Source: Atherix ibis
Taxonomy: Eukaryota; Arthropoda; Insecta; Diptera; Athericidae
Assembly: GCA_958298945.1 (NCBI GenBank)
Contig: OY282605.1
Coordinates: 118,044,267 to 118,108,266 of the forward strand
DNA length: 64,000 nucleotides
Direction of reading: 5' to 3'
This document shows positions 34,311 through 46,379 of this stretch, in pieces. Every line of letters begins with the position of its first letter. Positions within the stretch are counted from its first letter, which is position 1. The position numbers and the translations under genes are program-made. Under the pieces are notes generated by a model. It was given only the letters and a program-made list of their open reading frames with translations. It was not told where the DNA came from and searched no databases.

Positions 34311-35560
34311 TATTCGAAATTTTTCTTCTAATAAACACATTTTAAAATCGTACAAAATTATTATTTGACTTGTAATCTATTCAGAAGTGATCGATAATAT
34401 CGCAAATAATATTGGCACTCGGTATTAAAAATGATCTCAAACAACCAATGATCAGTTTGTTATTGAAACGAAGCCATTTAGTTTAATTTGTGTAATCAGA
34501 TCTTCTTGGTTACCTTGTATCAAATTGTAAATGGCTTAATTAATTAACAAAAACAAAAAACAAAAATACAGCGGAAATTACTGTAAAAATATTCGAAAAC
34601 TTGATTGATAAAACTTGATTTAATTTGAGTGTTTTCAATTTGAAAATTCAAAAAAAAAAAAAAAAAAATGCTCGGAAATAATGAGTACTGCAGACGTATA
34701 CAAAAACGAGCTTTATTTTCAGCTGTTGAGACTATAGACATAAAAAAGATATTAAACTGATCTTCTTGGATGCGACTCGTGTTACCCGTAATGTTGCGTC
34801 AATGTTTTTATTTGTGCGACTGACAGGGCACATTCTCTCGTAAAGGTCCATGGATAAAAACATGCTTAGGAAGACAACGGCAGGGGGCGCCGTGAAGACG
34901 AATTCTGCAGGCTTGGAAGGCGTACTTAGCCCAGATCAAGTTTAAAATTGAAAAGCCTACAAGATTGCACATCGCGGAATCTCGATGTGATCTGAGGTAA
35001 TCCGACATTGGCTAAGTGAGATAGTGTGTGAACTGATCCATCCACTCCATGATTTGATTCACCTGCTGCCATATCAAATATGTCCGTACCTTTGGGTATT
35101 CGACATATTCGTCCGCCTTTCGCCCCCATTTACGTGTTCGTCGGATCCCCATTAAATTAGGTACTTACAAAATTAACAACTGAAGAATTATGGGATAAAA
35201 TGTTCGCTTGCAAAAAAATGAAAATAAAATAAAATTAAAACGATGAGAAAAATTGAAAGGTAAAACTTTTAAAAATAAAACAAAATTCAAAGTTGCGTGA
35301 GCTCTACGTTGTCAGTCGATTCGTTTTGATGTTTCGCATCAGGTGTGGTGTGTACTCGTTGTGTGTATGGACATATGTAAGTGCTCACCACGCATCCGCC
35401 TTTTCATGTTGTGCTCTTACGTAACTAGAAGATGAGACATAGTTGATGCTGGGCAAATATTCCCCAGCAGTGGAAAAGTAAATGAACGTTGAACATGTGT
35501 TCGTGAAAATTAAATTATTCGTAAAATGGAAAGAAAATGTTTTTGAAGGTGACAAAAAAA
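34000..35560. other. no gene assigned; one balanced-composition island
   Basis: 34750-35170 is clearly less AT-rich and has frames on the minus strand (34808-35129) with no recognised domain. 35280-35470 is also balanced and rich in GTGTGTGT-like steps. Both could be unique host sequence. No transposon match recognised. Confidence 0.45.
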
Positions 35561-35585
35561 AACAATGATTTTCTGATGATTTTTA

Positions 35586-37525
35586 ACTGGACAAATTGTC
35601 CCAAAATGGAAACTCCGCTTTAGTCTGGTTGGTTTAAAACTGGAAGCATTTGCCCAATATAGACCTTTGCTTAAACTTGAATTTTGACCGAAAATATTGT
35701 TCCCTTGGTTTGAGACTAATTATGTTTTGACTGAATACATTGTCCCAAAGTAGAACCTCAAATGAAGTCTAATTGAATTTTGACCTGTAATAATGTTCCG
35801 ATATGAAGCCTTCGCTTTAGCTTTAAAAGCTACGCTCGCTTCTAATAGAATTTTGATTAAAAACCTTGTCCCAAAATCAATTGCCTAAAGTTGAGCCTCT
35901 ACCAAAGGTTTTTATTAATTGAATTATAACCCTGCAAATTTTCTCAAAGTGGAGCCTACCCCTGATCCTAATATAATTTTGACCTGAAACATTGTCCCTT
36001 AACCCTTTATAATTTTGATTGGAAAAATTGTGCCAAACTAAAACTGTCCCTTAATCTTAATTGAATTTTGACAGAAAGCATTGTCCCAAAGTAGAACCTC
36101 CGCTTAGGCCTAATTGAATTTTGACCTAAAATATTGTCCCAAGATGGAACCTCCGCTTAAGTCTGGTTGGTTTATGAGTGGAAGCATTTTCCCAATATAG
36201 ATCCTTTGCTTAAACTTGAATTTTGACCGATAATATTGTTCCCTTGGTTTGAGACTAATTATGTTTTGACTGAATACATTGTCCCAAAGTAGAACCTCAG
36301 ATACAGTCTAATTGAATTTTGACCTGTAATAATGTTCCGATATGAAGCCTTCACTTTAGCTTTAGACGTTCTAATAGAATTTTGACAAAAAACATTGTCC
36401 CAAAATCAAACCTTCGCTTTAAATTGTCCCAAAGTTGAGCCTCTACCAAAGTATAATTATAAGCCTGAAAATTTCCTCAAAGTGGAGCCTACCCCTTATC
36501 CTAATAGAATTTTGACCTTAAACATTGTCCCAAAGTGAAGTCTTCCCTTAACCCTTTATGAATTTTGATTGGACATATTGTCCCAAACTAAAACAGTCAC
36601 TTAAGCCTAATTGAATTTTTGCAGGAAACATTTTTCTAAAATGTAGAATTCGCTTTGTCCTAATAGAATTTTAACAAAAAACATTGTCCCAAAATAGAAC
36701 CTTCACTTTAAATTGTCCCAAAGTTGAGCCTCTACCAAAGCCTAATTGATTTCTAACACTGCAACTTGTCTCACAGTGGAGACTACGCTTTAGCCTAATT
36801 GAATTTTGACCGGAAATATTGTCCCAAAATAAAGCCTTCGCTTAACCCATAGTCAATTTTGGCTAGAAATATTTTTCCAAAGTAGAATATTCACTTAAGT
36901 CTACATGAATTTTGACAGGAAACATTGTCCCAAAATAGAATCTTCGCTTAAGGAACTATAGTCCCAAAATAATTGAATTTTCGCCAGACAAATTGTTCCA
37001 AGGTACGTACAGTGTCCGCTTAAGCCTGATTGGATTTTGACCTAAAATATTGTCCCAAAGAGAGGAGCCTTCGACTTATCCAAATTTAATTTTGACGGTA
37101 AACAATGTCCCAAACAAAGCTTTTGCTTAAACCTCCTTGAACTTTGACCGGAAATATGTTTTTGCTTAAACCTCCTTCACCTAAATCTAATGGAATTTTT
37201 GACCAGACAAATTGTCCCAAATTATCCGGGAATTGTATCCTAAAATATAGCCTTTGCTAAAGCATAATTGAATTTTGACCGAAACCTTGTCCCAAATTGG
37301 AATCTTCAATTAAGCCTTATTGACTGTAAGTAGTTTCCGCTGTAGTCTAATTGAATTTTAGCCGGAAATGATGTCCTAAAGTATTACCTCCGTATAGGCC
37401 TGATTGAATTTTGACCGGAAATGGAGCCTGCATTTAGGCCTCTTTGACTTTTATCTGGAAATATTGTCCCAAAATAGTCTTATTGAATTTCGACTTTAAA
37501 GATTGTCCCAAAATGGATCCTTCGC
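35586..37525. repeat. ~53-bp minisatellite array, ~2 kb, with higher-order structure
   Basis: About 36 degenerate units built on TAATTGAATTTTGACC, GAAACATTGTCCCAAA and GTAGAACCTCCGCTTAAGCC. The unit is less AT-rich than the flanks. A block of about 230 bp beginning CTGGTTGGTTTA at 35625 recurs at 36164 with high identity, including the irregular units (GAAGCATTT-CCCAATATAGA, CTTGGTTTGAGACTAATTAT, ATGTTCCGATATGAAGCCTT). This gives a higher-order period of about 540 bp. No coding content. Confidence 0.92.
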
Positions 37526-38735
37526 CTTTAGCCTAACTAATTATTATTTAGTTTTAGCACATCGCATCTTATTAGTGTTATTAATTCTTTATAGATTTTT
37601 GAAGCTTCGGGGTCCCTCTTATCTCATCTATTATTTACTGCAACCGGGATAATTCAGGATCATTTTCGATCGTGCCAATGGCTAAGGTTACTTTGAAAGG
37701 TTTTTGGAAAAAAATCAAGAAAATATTTATTGGTTTAAAAATTCTGGTCTATATTTTGAAAATCTTGTTTATATTTTTTAATTTTAAAGACCTTAAAAAA
37801 AAACTTATAATTTTCTATTTTGATTAGTAAGCTTATTTTTTTAGAAATTAAAGTTTTTATTTTGCATTGTTCCTATGTGATCGACCGATAAATAGAAAGT
37901 TTCCTAAAATGTCGAATAAAATAAATTTAAAAATCAACCAAACTAATTAAAAAATTTAGGCTTTTTTTCTAAATAAAAATCTTTTAAAAAAAGACTATGT
38001 TTTTAACACCATTTTAACCATTCATCTATTGATCGTTACGCACAGTGATCATAGCTTCAGTTACTTACTGTGATTTAGGTACCTTTTCTTTAAAATTCGG
38101 TTATGCCCTCAGCATCCGGTAACATTTGCGCAATAAACCAAAGCTGAAAATGCACTTCACCGAACTTGACTTGCGAGAGAGTGTTTGGGATAATTTTTGC
38201 CTTTAGTTTTTGTACTTTGCGTAAAAGTTTTATTCGTGCGTTTAACATAGAAAAAAATCCTTCCTAATTAATACGTATTCATTTTAATGTGAAAGTTTAT
38301 AAATTTTGGGGAAAAAACAAAAAAACAAAAATAGTAACTTGAGGAAATTGTTTTGATTCTTTTTTTTTGCAGCTAAAATACTTTCTTTAAAAGCTATTTT
38401 TCTATTTGGATTTTTGTTAGAAAGCTGGTTGAAATAGAAAAAAGTGAAATTCTTAATCGAAATTATTTTATTTGGTAGAAAGTTTAGACGTTTTTTGGAT
38501 TATTTTTACGGCTGATACTGAAAAAAGATTTTTAACTTCAAAATTTAAGTAAATTTTTTGAATTCTTTCTTATTCAAAATAATTTTTTCTTCAATGTCGA
38601 TCAGTTTATAATAGAAAGGAAAGTGGGAGTGAATAGTTTGCTTCCTAATGGATTGGGATAGTAAGGTAGGCACGAATTGATTTAATAGGGGATGCACAGA
38701 TCACTGAAAATTTAGATCATGATAGATGGCACGGT
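37526..38735. other. no gene seen
   Basis: 38000-38200 is less AT-rich but unrecognised. The remainder is AT-rich. Confidence 0.5.
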
Positions 38736-38739
38736 TTCG

Positions 38740-39140
38740 TATCTGAAAAAGAGCACTTACCATTTTTCGAAGGATTTGGGACTGTCCCAAATTCTTCGCA
38801 AAGTTCGAGTCCATATGTCCATATTGGCTTGTCGATATTAAACCAGAATAGTCATTTGTCTACTCTAAGAGTCCTAGGGCAGTAATATTCCATTTGTTGT
38901 TTGTGGAATATTACTGTCATATAGGATTATATCAGGAGTCTGTTCTCGGCAAAGTGTAAAAGTGGCGTGAGCACTTTTTTGCTCATTCACGCTATTTCTC
39001 CACCTTTTAAACCAGATCTCTGAGCAGATGATTTGTGGGAATATTTTTATGCTGGGTAAGAATTGCTGTATCATCCGATCTGGAATGCTCTGAAGAACAC
39101 TTTTTTTTATGTTTAGATTAATGAGGTACAGGGGGAACAC
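38740..39140 (-). pseudogene. Jockey-clade non-LTR RT remnant
   Basis: On the minus strand, from 39060: WFKRWRNSVNEQKSAHATFT then LCREQTPDIILYDSNIPQT. After an interruption it continues with KPIWTYGLELCEEFG near 38835. These are the same RT thumb landmarks (V-N-E-Q-K-S-x-H-x-T-F-T; K-P-I-W-T-Y-G) as in the relic at 3.2 kb. A duplicated AATATTCC... segment and stops break the frame near 38890. The catalytic region is absent. It lies directly downstream of the R1-clade fragment, same strand, a different clade. Confidence 0.75.
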
Positions 39141-39257
39141 CTTCGAAAGGTACTAGCCTGGAAATTTTTCCTGCCAGACGAGTTATGCGGGATTTTTACC
39201 TCGCTAAAACCTCACCTGCTTCTCTAACCTTGGTCCCGGGTCGTTGGTTCCCCGGCG

Positions 39258-39390
39258 GCACTCTTTGTAAATACTACTTCGCCGGGGCGTTCTTATTCTC
39301 TTTGTAAATACTACCCCGGCGGTATTTACACTCTTTGTAAATACTACCCCGGCGGCACTCTTTGTAAATACTACTTCGCCGGGGGTGCTG
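39258..39390 (-). repeat. tandem repeats at the 3' end of the R1-clade fragment
   Basis: Four copies of CTCTTTGTAAATACTAC, starting at 39261, 39298, 39331 and 39358, each joined by a GC-rich CCCCGGCGG-type linker of variable length. GC content is far above the window average. Their position just beyond the ORF2 C-terminus suggests a 3' untranslated repeat of the retrotransposon. Confidence 0.75.
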
Positions 39391-39415
39391 TCCCGATGTT
39401 ATGACGCCTCGCGGC

Positions 39416-40050
39416 CTATTCTTCGTTCGTTGTGTGGAGATCCTTGATAATGGATTCCGCGTATTCTGCAATTCTGTTCCAAGCCGATTGGCTCTTCAGC
39501 ATGCACTCCACTATATTTTCTGGACTGATGGAACGGTCCAGATTTCTCTCCAGCTCCGCCCGCGTCCCCTCGTAGAGGGAGCACTGGAAGAAAACGTGTT
39601 CTGCGTCTTCGATCACATCGAGGCAATGATGACAGTTTGGGGAGTCAGTTCTCTTGAATCTGTGCAAGTATGCCCGAAAGCATCCATGCCCAGTCAAGAA
39701 TTGGGTGATGTAATACCCGACTTCCCCGTGCAGGCGAGTGACCCATTTGGTAACATCTGGGATCAGCCGATGAGTCCACCGACCCTCCGTCGAGTTGTCC
39801 CATCTCTCTTGCCAGAAGCGAAGACTCTCGGGTCTCTCCTCTTCACAGAAGACCTTTCGCCGCTCTTCCTTCTTCCTACGATGTTGGCGTTCCACTCTCC
39901 TGCCAGGGTCTCGATGGGTGGGCATGGTGCCACGACGTTGACCGCATCGTGTGATACCGTTCGGTATGCTGACGCCACTCTGATCGCTGAGAGCCGCTGG
40001 ACTGATGACATTGTCTTGCGGTATGCCCTGAAGAACACTGAGAGGTAGGA
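39416..40050 (-). pseudogene. R1-clade non-LTR retrotransposon ORF2 C-terminus
   Basis: The minus strand encodes SSVQRLSAIRVASAYRTVS and VVAPCPPIETLAGE (40010-39895). After a frameshift near 39885-39898 it gives RQHRRKKEERRKVF, RWTHRLIPDV, GYYITQFLTGHGCF and a C-terminal zinc finger of pattern C-x2-C-x8-H-x4-C (CHHC...H...C, near 39655-39605), then AEYAESIIKDL before the stop at 39416. This layout is typical of the region after the RT domain in R1-type elements. It is 5'-truncated at about 40050, and the codons are much more GC-rich than the host DNA. A plus-strand frame of 215 codons over the same bases is a shadow. Confidence 0.85.
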
Positions 40051-40059
40051 TTTTAGGGA

Positions 40060-42269
40060 CAGTGTTTCAGAATTAGGAAAAATCAGATAACAGGATTCGC
40101 TCCAGCTTCCAAACCAATCCAGCCGAGAGCATTCCTGAGCAGTATTACGATTAATGAAATGATCAGATCTGAATCAAAACTGACCCTCACGAATCGCACC
40201 TTTCATTTCTAGGATAGAATGAAGACGTCAAGGATACAATAAAGAAGAACAATTGTCCAAGGTTTTTTTTTTAATAAAATCAAAAGGAGACTTATGGGTC
40301 TCGATGAGGTACGAAGATTTTTAGTTTGTTGGGTTTTTGGGGATCATTTTGATGATGTAAAACTTCCAAAGTTATCAGAATCAGAGTTTCTGTAGATATT
40401 TGTCAAAGTAACGCCGAAATGAAAGGGTGTTTTTTAGTTGGATAGATGATCTGTTATGGATTCAACTTCGCAGGAAGGCAGTGAAGTAGTCTTTTTTCTG
40501 TTAATTGAAAATTTGCATATAACGCCATCTATTGTTAAATACAAAAAAAAATCTGTTCAAAGATGATTTGATCACCTTAATTTGTCCTTGTCCCCTATTT
40601 GTACGCTCAATATTTTCAAATTATAAATAAAAATAAAAAACAGTTTTATTATAACCCAAAAAAATGCTTTCTTTTTTAATACAAAATTTCATAGTTTTTG
40701 ACAATAAATGACTACGTGACTTAGTGCAGACAAGCGCCTTAAAAAAAGATCAACAAAACAAGACCATAGGAAATATCTTTAAAAAATATATTTTTGTTGT
40801 ATTTGTGATTTTACCTTATCTGTAACCACAATATTGTGTATTAAAAGCAATTTTTTTTTTTATATACTACAACTTCCTCTGCTGGTAGCCTACCAACCTA
40901 CCTACTTACACCCCAAAAACATTTCAATACGCTTGGGAAATTTTCCTTTTAATTTTTTATTTTTTTTATTTTTTACTTCAATTTTCGCCTAATTACTTAA
41001 CGATCGAACCGCTACTAATTAATTTTCTGATTAACTTTTACTATAATTTTCAATGAAACCACAGTTTTCCTGTTCAAAAAAAAATATAAAAAATACCAAC
41101 TACAAAATAAAGGAAATTTCTTTAATAGAAAAAAGAAGGGTGCATGTTTTCAGTCGTAATCGAAAATTGCGTAAAATTCCACTAGTGTTGCTTGAAATCT
41201 GCTTGAAACTAAAATCAATTTCTTAATAAATTATCAGCACAAAATTACTTCTTCTGATTAGCGATTGCATAAAATTCACAGCTTAATTGTAATTTGAAAA
41301 TTGTCCATAAAATAAAAGAAGTCAAATTAAAAAAAAGAAGTTAATACAAAACTAAAAATTATTTACTAAAAATAAACAACAAGAGTAGAAGTAGAGAAGC
41401 AGTGAAACAATCTGTAGCAATATTGTTAAAATCAGATAAATATGCCTGATTAAAATTATGGTAATTGTTGGAAATTTTTTTTAAAGAAAAATTTACTTTA
41501 TTTTTACAAAACAAAAATCTTGTACAATTGCTATGCGATCATGACTCCAAAATGACTACTATCGTGATGGAGCACGTGGATTACTTCTAAAGCTGTATAA
41601 TTGATTTTTTTTTTTTGTAATATTTTTACTGTTTCTAAACTTGTAGAATAATTCCGATTTATTTGTAAAATATTTAAATCACTTCACTTGTTTACGGTAT
41701 CGTCAGTGGAGCAGAAATATTGCAGAGCACTACTTTCACCATCGATAATATAGGTGGGGACCCTTTAAAAAAAAGCCAAATGAAAATAAATTCTCGCGTG
41801 ACTGATTAATAGTTACAAACACGCGTTCTTACAAATAAAAAAAAAATTGTTGCCCAAAAATTAGAAACGAAAGAAAAACTTGGGCAGAATTCGTGATCTT
41901 TGTTTGCGTACCATTTGGGGGGACCCTTCAACAATCGACTACTACTTTGACTGATAAAAATTCCAAAGTTAACTAGTTTTCTGGAAACTTATTAATAAAA
42001 GTTCCAAATTAGTAAGTTATTTTTTCAGCAAAAAAAAAAAACAAAAATATTTCAAAGATGTGCTCAAGATTGAGCAAATTTTTTTAAATATGAGTATTAC
42101 ATCTTTCATATTTTTCAATAAAAGATTAACTGTTATTAACAAATTATTAAAATAATATTTATTATGATTTTGCTCAATTGTGAACACTAAACCACTTGGG
42201 ACCCCTTAAATTATCAAGTGTTTGGAGGAATTTTGGTAAAATTGTTGCTTTAAAATAGAATTACTCTGT
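40060..42269. other. no gene seen
   Basis: An AACGCCATCTATTGTTAAAT motif at 40521-40540 belongs to the dispersed motif set. 40080-40250 is balanced in composition and could be unrecognised upstream sequence of the R1-type fragment. The rest is AT-rich. Confidence 0.5.
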
Positions 42270-42469
42270 NNNNNNNNNNNNNNNNNNNNNNNNNNNNNNN
42301 NNNNNNNNNNNNNNNNNNNNNNNNNNNNNNNNNNNNNNNNNNNNNNNNNNNNNNNNNNNNNNNNNNNNNNNNNNNNNNNNNNNNNNNNNNNNNNNNNNNN
42401 NNNNNNNNNNNNNNNNNNNNNNNNNNNNNNNNNNNNNNNNNNNNNNNNNNNNNNNNNNNNNNNNNNNNN
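42270..42469. other. assembly gap (200 N)
   Basis: Exactly 200 undetermined bases, so the length is probably a scaffolding placeholder. Frames drawn across it are meaningless. Confidence 0.98.
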
Positions 42470-42904
42470 TAGTAGCATCTAAGAGAGAAAGGAAGGTACT
42501 TACTTGCAAGTAGGTAAATAGGGGATGCTGCAGGAATGCTGTAAAGTAGAAATAATTCTGAGATTTTTTATTAGCTCTTTTCGTCTTATTAGCTGATATT
42601 GTGGTGAGTTTATTGCGAAATCACGTTAGGTGAAAGTTTATTTACAAAAGTAGCTTTAGAAGTGCAGTAAAGTATTTCGTAAAATACTATACGGAATAGT
42701 GCCTCCTAAATTATTCGCACAAAGAGATTTTTAGGAAGAACATTTTTAGGGATTTCAAATTGAAGAGCCTATTTTGTTTTATGCTAAAAAAAAAATGGGC
42801 TGACCTTCTTTTTTTAGGGGGAATACCAAAAAACTAATCTGTTTTTCCTCCTTTTTATAATAATTTTTTTATTTATGCACTCCTCTTTTTAAAAAGAATA
42901 TCCA
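42470..42904. other. no gene seen
   Basis: Short stretch between the gap and a transposon end. Nothing recognised. Confidence 0.5.
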
Positions 42905-43030
42905 TTTTGTTGTTCGGAAAGAGTACAATCCTGTCATTTGACAGCTGTCAAAAATATATCTCATCCACGGTGGAATTTGTTTCGCTTAAGGTTAGCCATT
43001 TTACAGTATAGATGGCGTTAAACCAAGTAA
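42905..43030 (+). mobile_element. isolated 5' end of a D,D41D-type relic
   Basis: GTTCGGAAAGA, then the palindrome TTTGACAGCTGTCAAA at 42937-42952, then AAGGTTAGCCATTTTA (42989-43004). The same order recurs at 43218-43320, so two element starts lie about 300 bp apart. No transposase sequence follows this first one. Confidence 0.55.
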
Positions 43031-43217
43031 CGACTACGAAATGCACAGACAATAGTTCTCTCACGTATTAAGGATTTAAGGATTTTGGCATTTTTAAAAG
43101 TTATATTATTAATTGACTTTCAAAAGTTTTCAGTCTTAAAATAAAGTTTGAAATAATTTATAAAAAAAACAACCAAATTTTTGTGTTTATTTTTAATTCA
43201 AACTGCCTGGTTATTCA

Positions 43218-43980
43218 TTTCGTGCTTCGGAATGCACAGCTCTGTCGTTTGACATCTGTCAAACATATATTTTATTCAAGATGGCGTTTAGTTAGTTTAA
43301 GGTTTGCCATTTTAGATTATGGATCGTCAGATAGCACATAAGCTTTTTTGGGTGCTTGGTCAACAGGTTGAGGATACTAATTATTCTAACAAATTTTATG
43401 CAGCTATGAGAATTATTTTGCAGTTGGTGAATATGCCAAGAAGTAAAATGACGACGATATATGGGGCTTTGGATACCCACAACTGACTGTATAGAGGCCA
43501 CTGTATCCGCAAAACGTGTCTGCTTGGCGTGCATTTTCGTCTGATTTTTTTGAAAATAAAGAAATAGAGACCGTTATTGTCAATTCTGAGCATTATGACC
43601 GCTGATAGCCGACTTTTTTTTTGGCCTTAACTTTTCCAGGAAGATTTTAACCTGGACAATATGTGGTGCCAACAAAATGGTACCACAACTAACGAAACAT
43701 GATAAATTTTGGATATATTGGCCGAAAAGTGGTCAGGCCTCGTTATTTCGAATCAATTGACCTCGAAGATCATCCGATTTGACGCCGTTGGGCGTTTGCT
43801 GATAGATCTACCAAAAAAAATGTGTTTGTAAAGACAATTCTTACATTTTGGACCTATTTACAGCTCGACATGATCGAAAAAGTCTTCCGAAAAGTATCGT
43901 GGCAACCATTTCATACATAAAACATAATAATTTTATTGCATGGACCTTATTTTTTCATACATAATGGCAAGGTCTATGTA
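43218..43980 (+). mobile_element. D,D41D-type Tc1/mariner relic, full span but decayed
   Basis: The left end has TTTGACATCTGTCAAA (43248-43263) and AAGATGGCG (43279-43287). ATATGGGGCTTTGGATACCC near 43459 corresponds to the W-G-x-x-x-P-Q block. MWCQQNGTTTNET near 43662 is the second catalytic region (Asp replaced by Asn). CCTCGAAGATCATCCGATTT then GACGCCGTTGG near 43761-43790 is the P-P-R-S-x-D-L-T-P-L block out of frame. SKKSSEKYRGNHFIHK near 43880 is the C-terminal R-R-S-R-G-G-H tail. The right end, CATACATAATGGCAAGG, is shared with other copies. At 43257-43287 it preserves the uninterrupted version of the 59.66-kb mariner insertion site. Confidence 0.7.
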
Positions 43981-43989
43981 ATATAACTA

Positions 43990-45715
43990 AATAAAAAATT
44001 CTATCAAAATCTGACTGCTAAATGTGTTTTATGTAAGTTCTCTTCCCGATCTGCAAATTAAATAACTTCTTCATAAAGAAAAGGCAAATTCTGCTATAAT
44101 TTTTAAATTTATAAAAAGAAAAACATGAAATTTTTATCATTAAAATTCCACAAAAACCATCTGTATTTTATTCAAGTTTTCTAATATGAGCGCACAAAAG
44201 CAGAAAAAAGCTTAAATTACTTTTAAAAAAACAACAACAACAACGAATAAAAGAAAATCTATCGAATTATAGGAAATTGTGAGAATTTATTGTTTGTGGA
44301 CTTCTTCTCATTAAAAAGTAAAAGTATTAAAACTTCCTGGTTGATTTTTCTCGATAAAAAAAACTTTCTCTTCTTATAAAAAAAAAACAAGAACACATAA
44401 AATGAAATCCTTTTTAGCATTGCAGGCCCCTGTCCCCTTCCCAATCGTATTTATTATCTACAATGGAAATTTTTATTGGCAAAAATTTTCAAACTTATTT
44501 TCACCAACCACAACCAACGTTTATTCTTGCTACCCAATTTCGGTTGAACGATTTTTCTTTTAAATAGAAGGTAAACAATCAAGGAGGTCAGGTATTTATT
44601 TAAAAGAAAGAAAGAACAAATAATGGATTTGTAGAATAATTGAATAATAATTCTCTTTTCTTAATTGATATGAGAAAGTTTACGTTTCCGTTTGTTCATC
44701 TTTGAAGTTATTTAAGTGTTGAATAGGTAAAAAGTTCAAGTTATTATTATTCAATTTCAATTGATAATCGATAGTACAAAAAAGGTCTTTTTCCTATTGA
44801 TTGGAAATTTACAAAAAAAAAAAAAAAACTATTGTGGTGGGGAGGTGGTAAAATGACTAAACAAAAAAAAATGTTCTAAAAGCTTTAAAAATGAGTAAAA
44901 ACTTCTACTGAAAGTATTGAATTACGAAAGTAAAGAAATTATTTTTAAAGTGAGAAGCGAACAAATTGAAAAATAAATACTTTCTACCATTTTTTTGGTT
45001 AATAGTACTTTTGAAGGAGGTAAATTCTTGTGTGCTAAATTATTTGTGAAAATTATAGTCTCACCTGAGTCGTTTCAAAATCAATCAGAAGGTTATAAGG
45101 AGGGAAGAGGGGAGGTTACTGAATAAATTCATACATTTTTAAATTATCGAAAGTATAAAGTGCTTAATCACATTTGTCATACGCAAATGATGTGTCTTTA
45201 TAAGTCATGCTCTACAATATTTTGTTGGCATCGTTTTGTGCGTTTCGAAATCTATTGCCAAGAAAATATTGATGAAAAAGAAAAAAAAACAACAACAAAA
45301 ATGAATTAAAAGAAAATAAATTTAGAAAAATCATGAATCATAGGCAACAGTTGTGAACTATTGGTGGTGGGAGAGATTTTACAAAATATAAATTTTAACC
45401 CCTTTTGCATAAATGCAGAAAGCCTCTAATATCAAAAAAAAGCTTTCAAATAAAGACAACCAATACAAAAAAAAATACACATTTTTTATGAAAATTTCTA
45501 GAAATATTAGGCTCCAAGGAGCCTTTGTGCTAAAAAAGAACTTTTTTTTTATTAACTACAAACAATTTCATTAATCTTGGTTCCAATTGCAAAATTCTCT
45601 AGTTTCGACAGATAGTTTGGCTAATTTTCCTTTAAAAGCCGATGAGCGTTTATGGGACAAGTAAAAAAAAAAATTTTTTTAACAAAATAATCCAAGTGGT
45701 TTGATAATCGATAAT
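43990..45715. other. AT-rich DNA, no gene seen
   Basis: Short ACAACAACAAC tract at about 44231-44242 and many A-runs. No domain or transposon recognised. Confidence 0.5.
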
Positions 45716-45717
45716 GG

Positions 45718-46168
45718 GGCTTTTTATAACGAGTAAACGTTTTTACAACGATTGAAAGTTTTTATAACGAATTAAACTTTTAATTAAAAGTTAAACTTTT
45801 TATAACGAGTAAAACTTTTTATAACGAGAAAAAATTATTATAATGATTGAAAGTTTTTATAACGATTGGGTTTTTATAAAGAGTAAAACTTCTTATATCG
45901 TGTAAAATTTTTTATTACGAGTGAAACTTATAACGTGTAAAAAGTTTTTAGAACAAGTAAAACTTTTTATAACGAGAAAAATTTATTATAACAATTGAAA
46001 GTTTTTATAACGATTGAAACTTTTTTATAACGAGTTTACCTTATTATAAAGAGTTAAATTTTTTATACCGAGTAACTTTTTATTACGAATAAAACTTTTT
46101 ATAACGAATTAAACTATTTATAACGAATTAAAGTTTTTATAACAAGTGAAAGTTTTTATAACGAGAAA
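45718..46168. repeat. ~21-bp AT-rich tandem array
   Basis: About twenty units of TTTTTATAACGAGTAAAAC with variants (GATTGAAAG, GAATTAAAC), period near 20-22 bp, some truncated. Flanked by ordinary AT-rich sequence. No coding content. Confidence 0.88.
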
Positions 46169-46379
46169 AGCACAAATAATTTTCAAAAGGAGCATTTTGT
46201 TAAGAACATAGCATAGAGTAACAACGATTTGCCAGAGTGTTTTGGTTTTTAAGGGTTTCAATTCGAGAGCAATTAAAACGCTTCGTAAAAACCAAGAATT
46301 CTTTAGTGTAAATTTTGATTGATTATTTAGGAGGCTGAATAATTACGTTAGTTTTAATCAAGTCTTTTTAATATCGTGT

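Noticed and set aside
39401..40048. 215-codon plus-strand frame over the R1-type fragment
   Set aside because: Shadow of the GC-rich minus-strand ORF2, which has the zinc finger and family motifs; the plus-strand product has none.
42206..42509. Open frames spanning the run of N
   Set aside because: Undetermined bases are read as non-stop codons; there is no evidence of coding.
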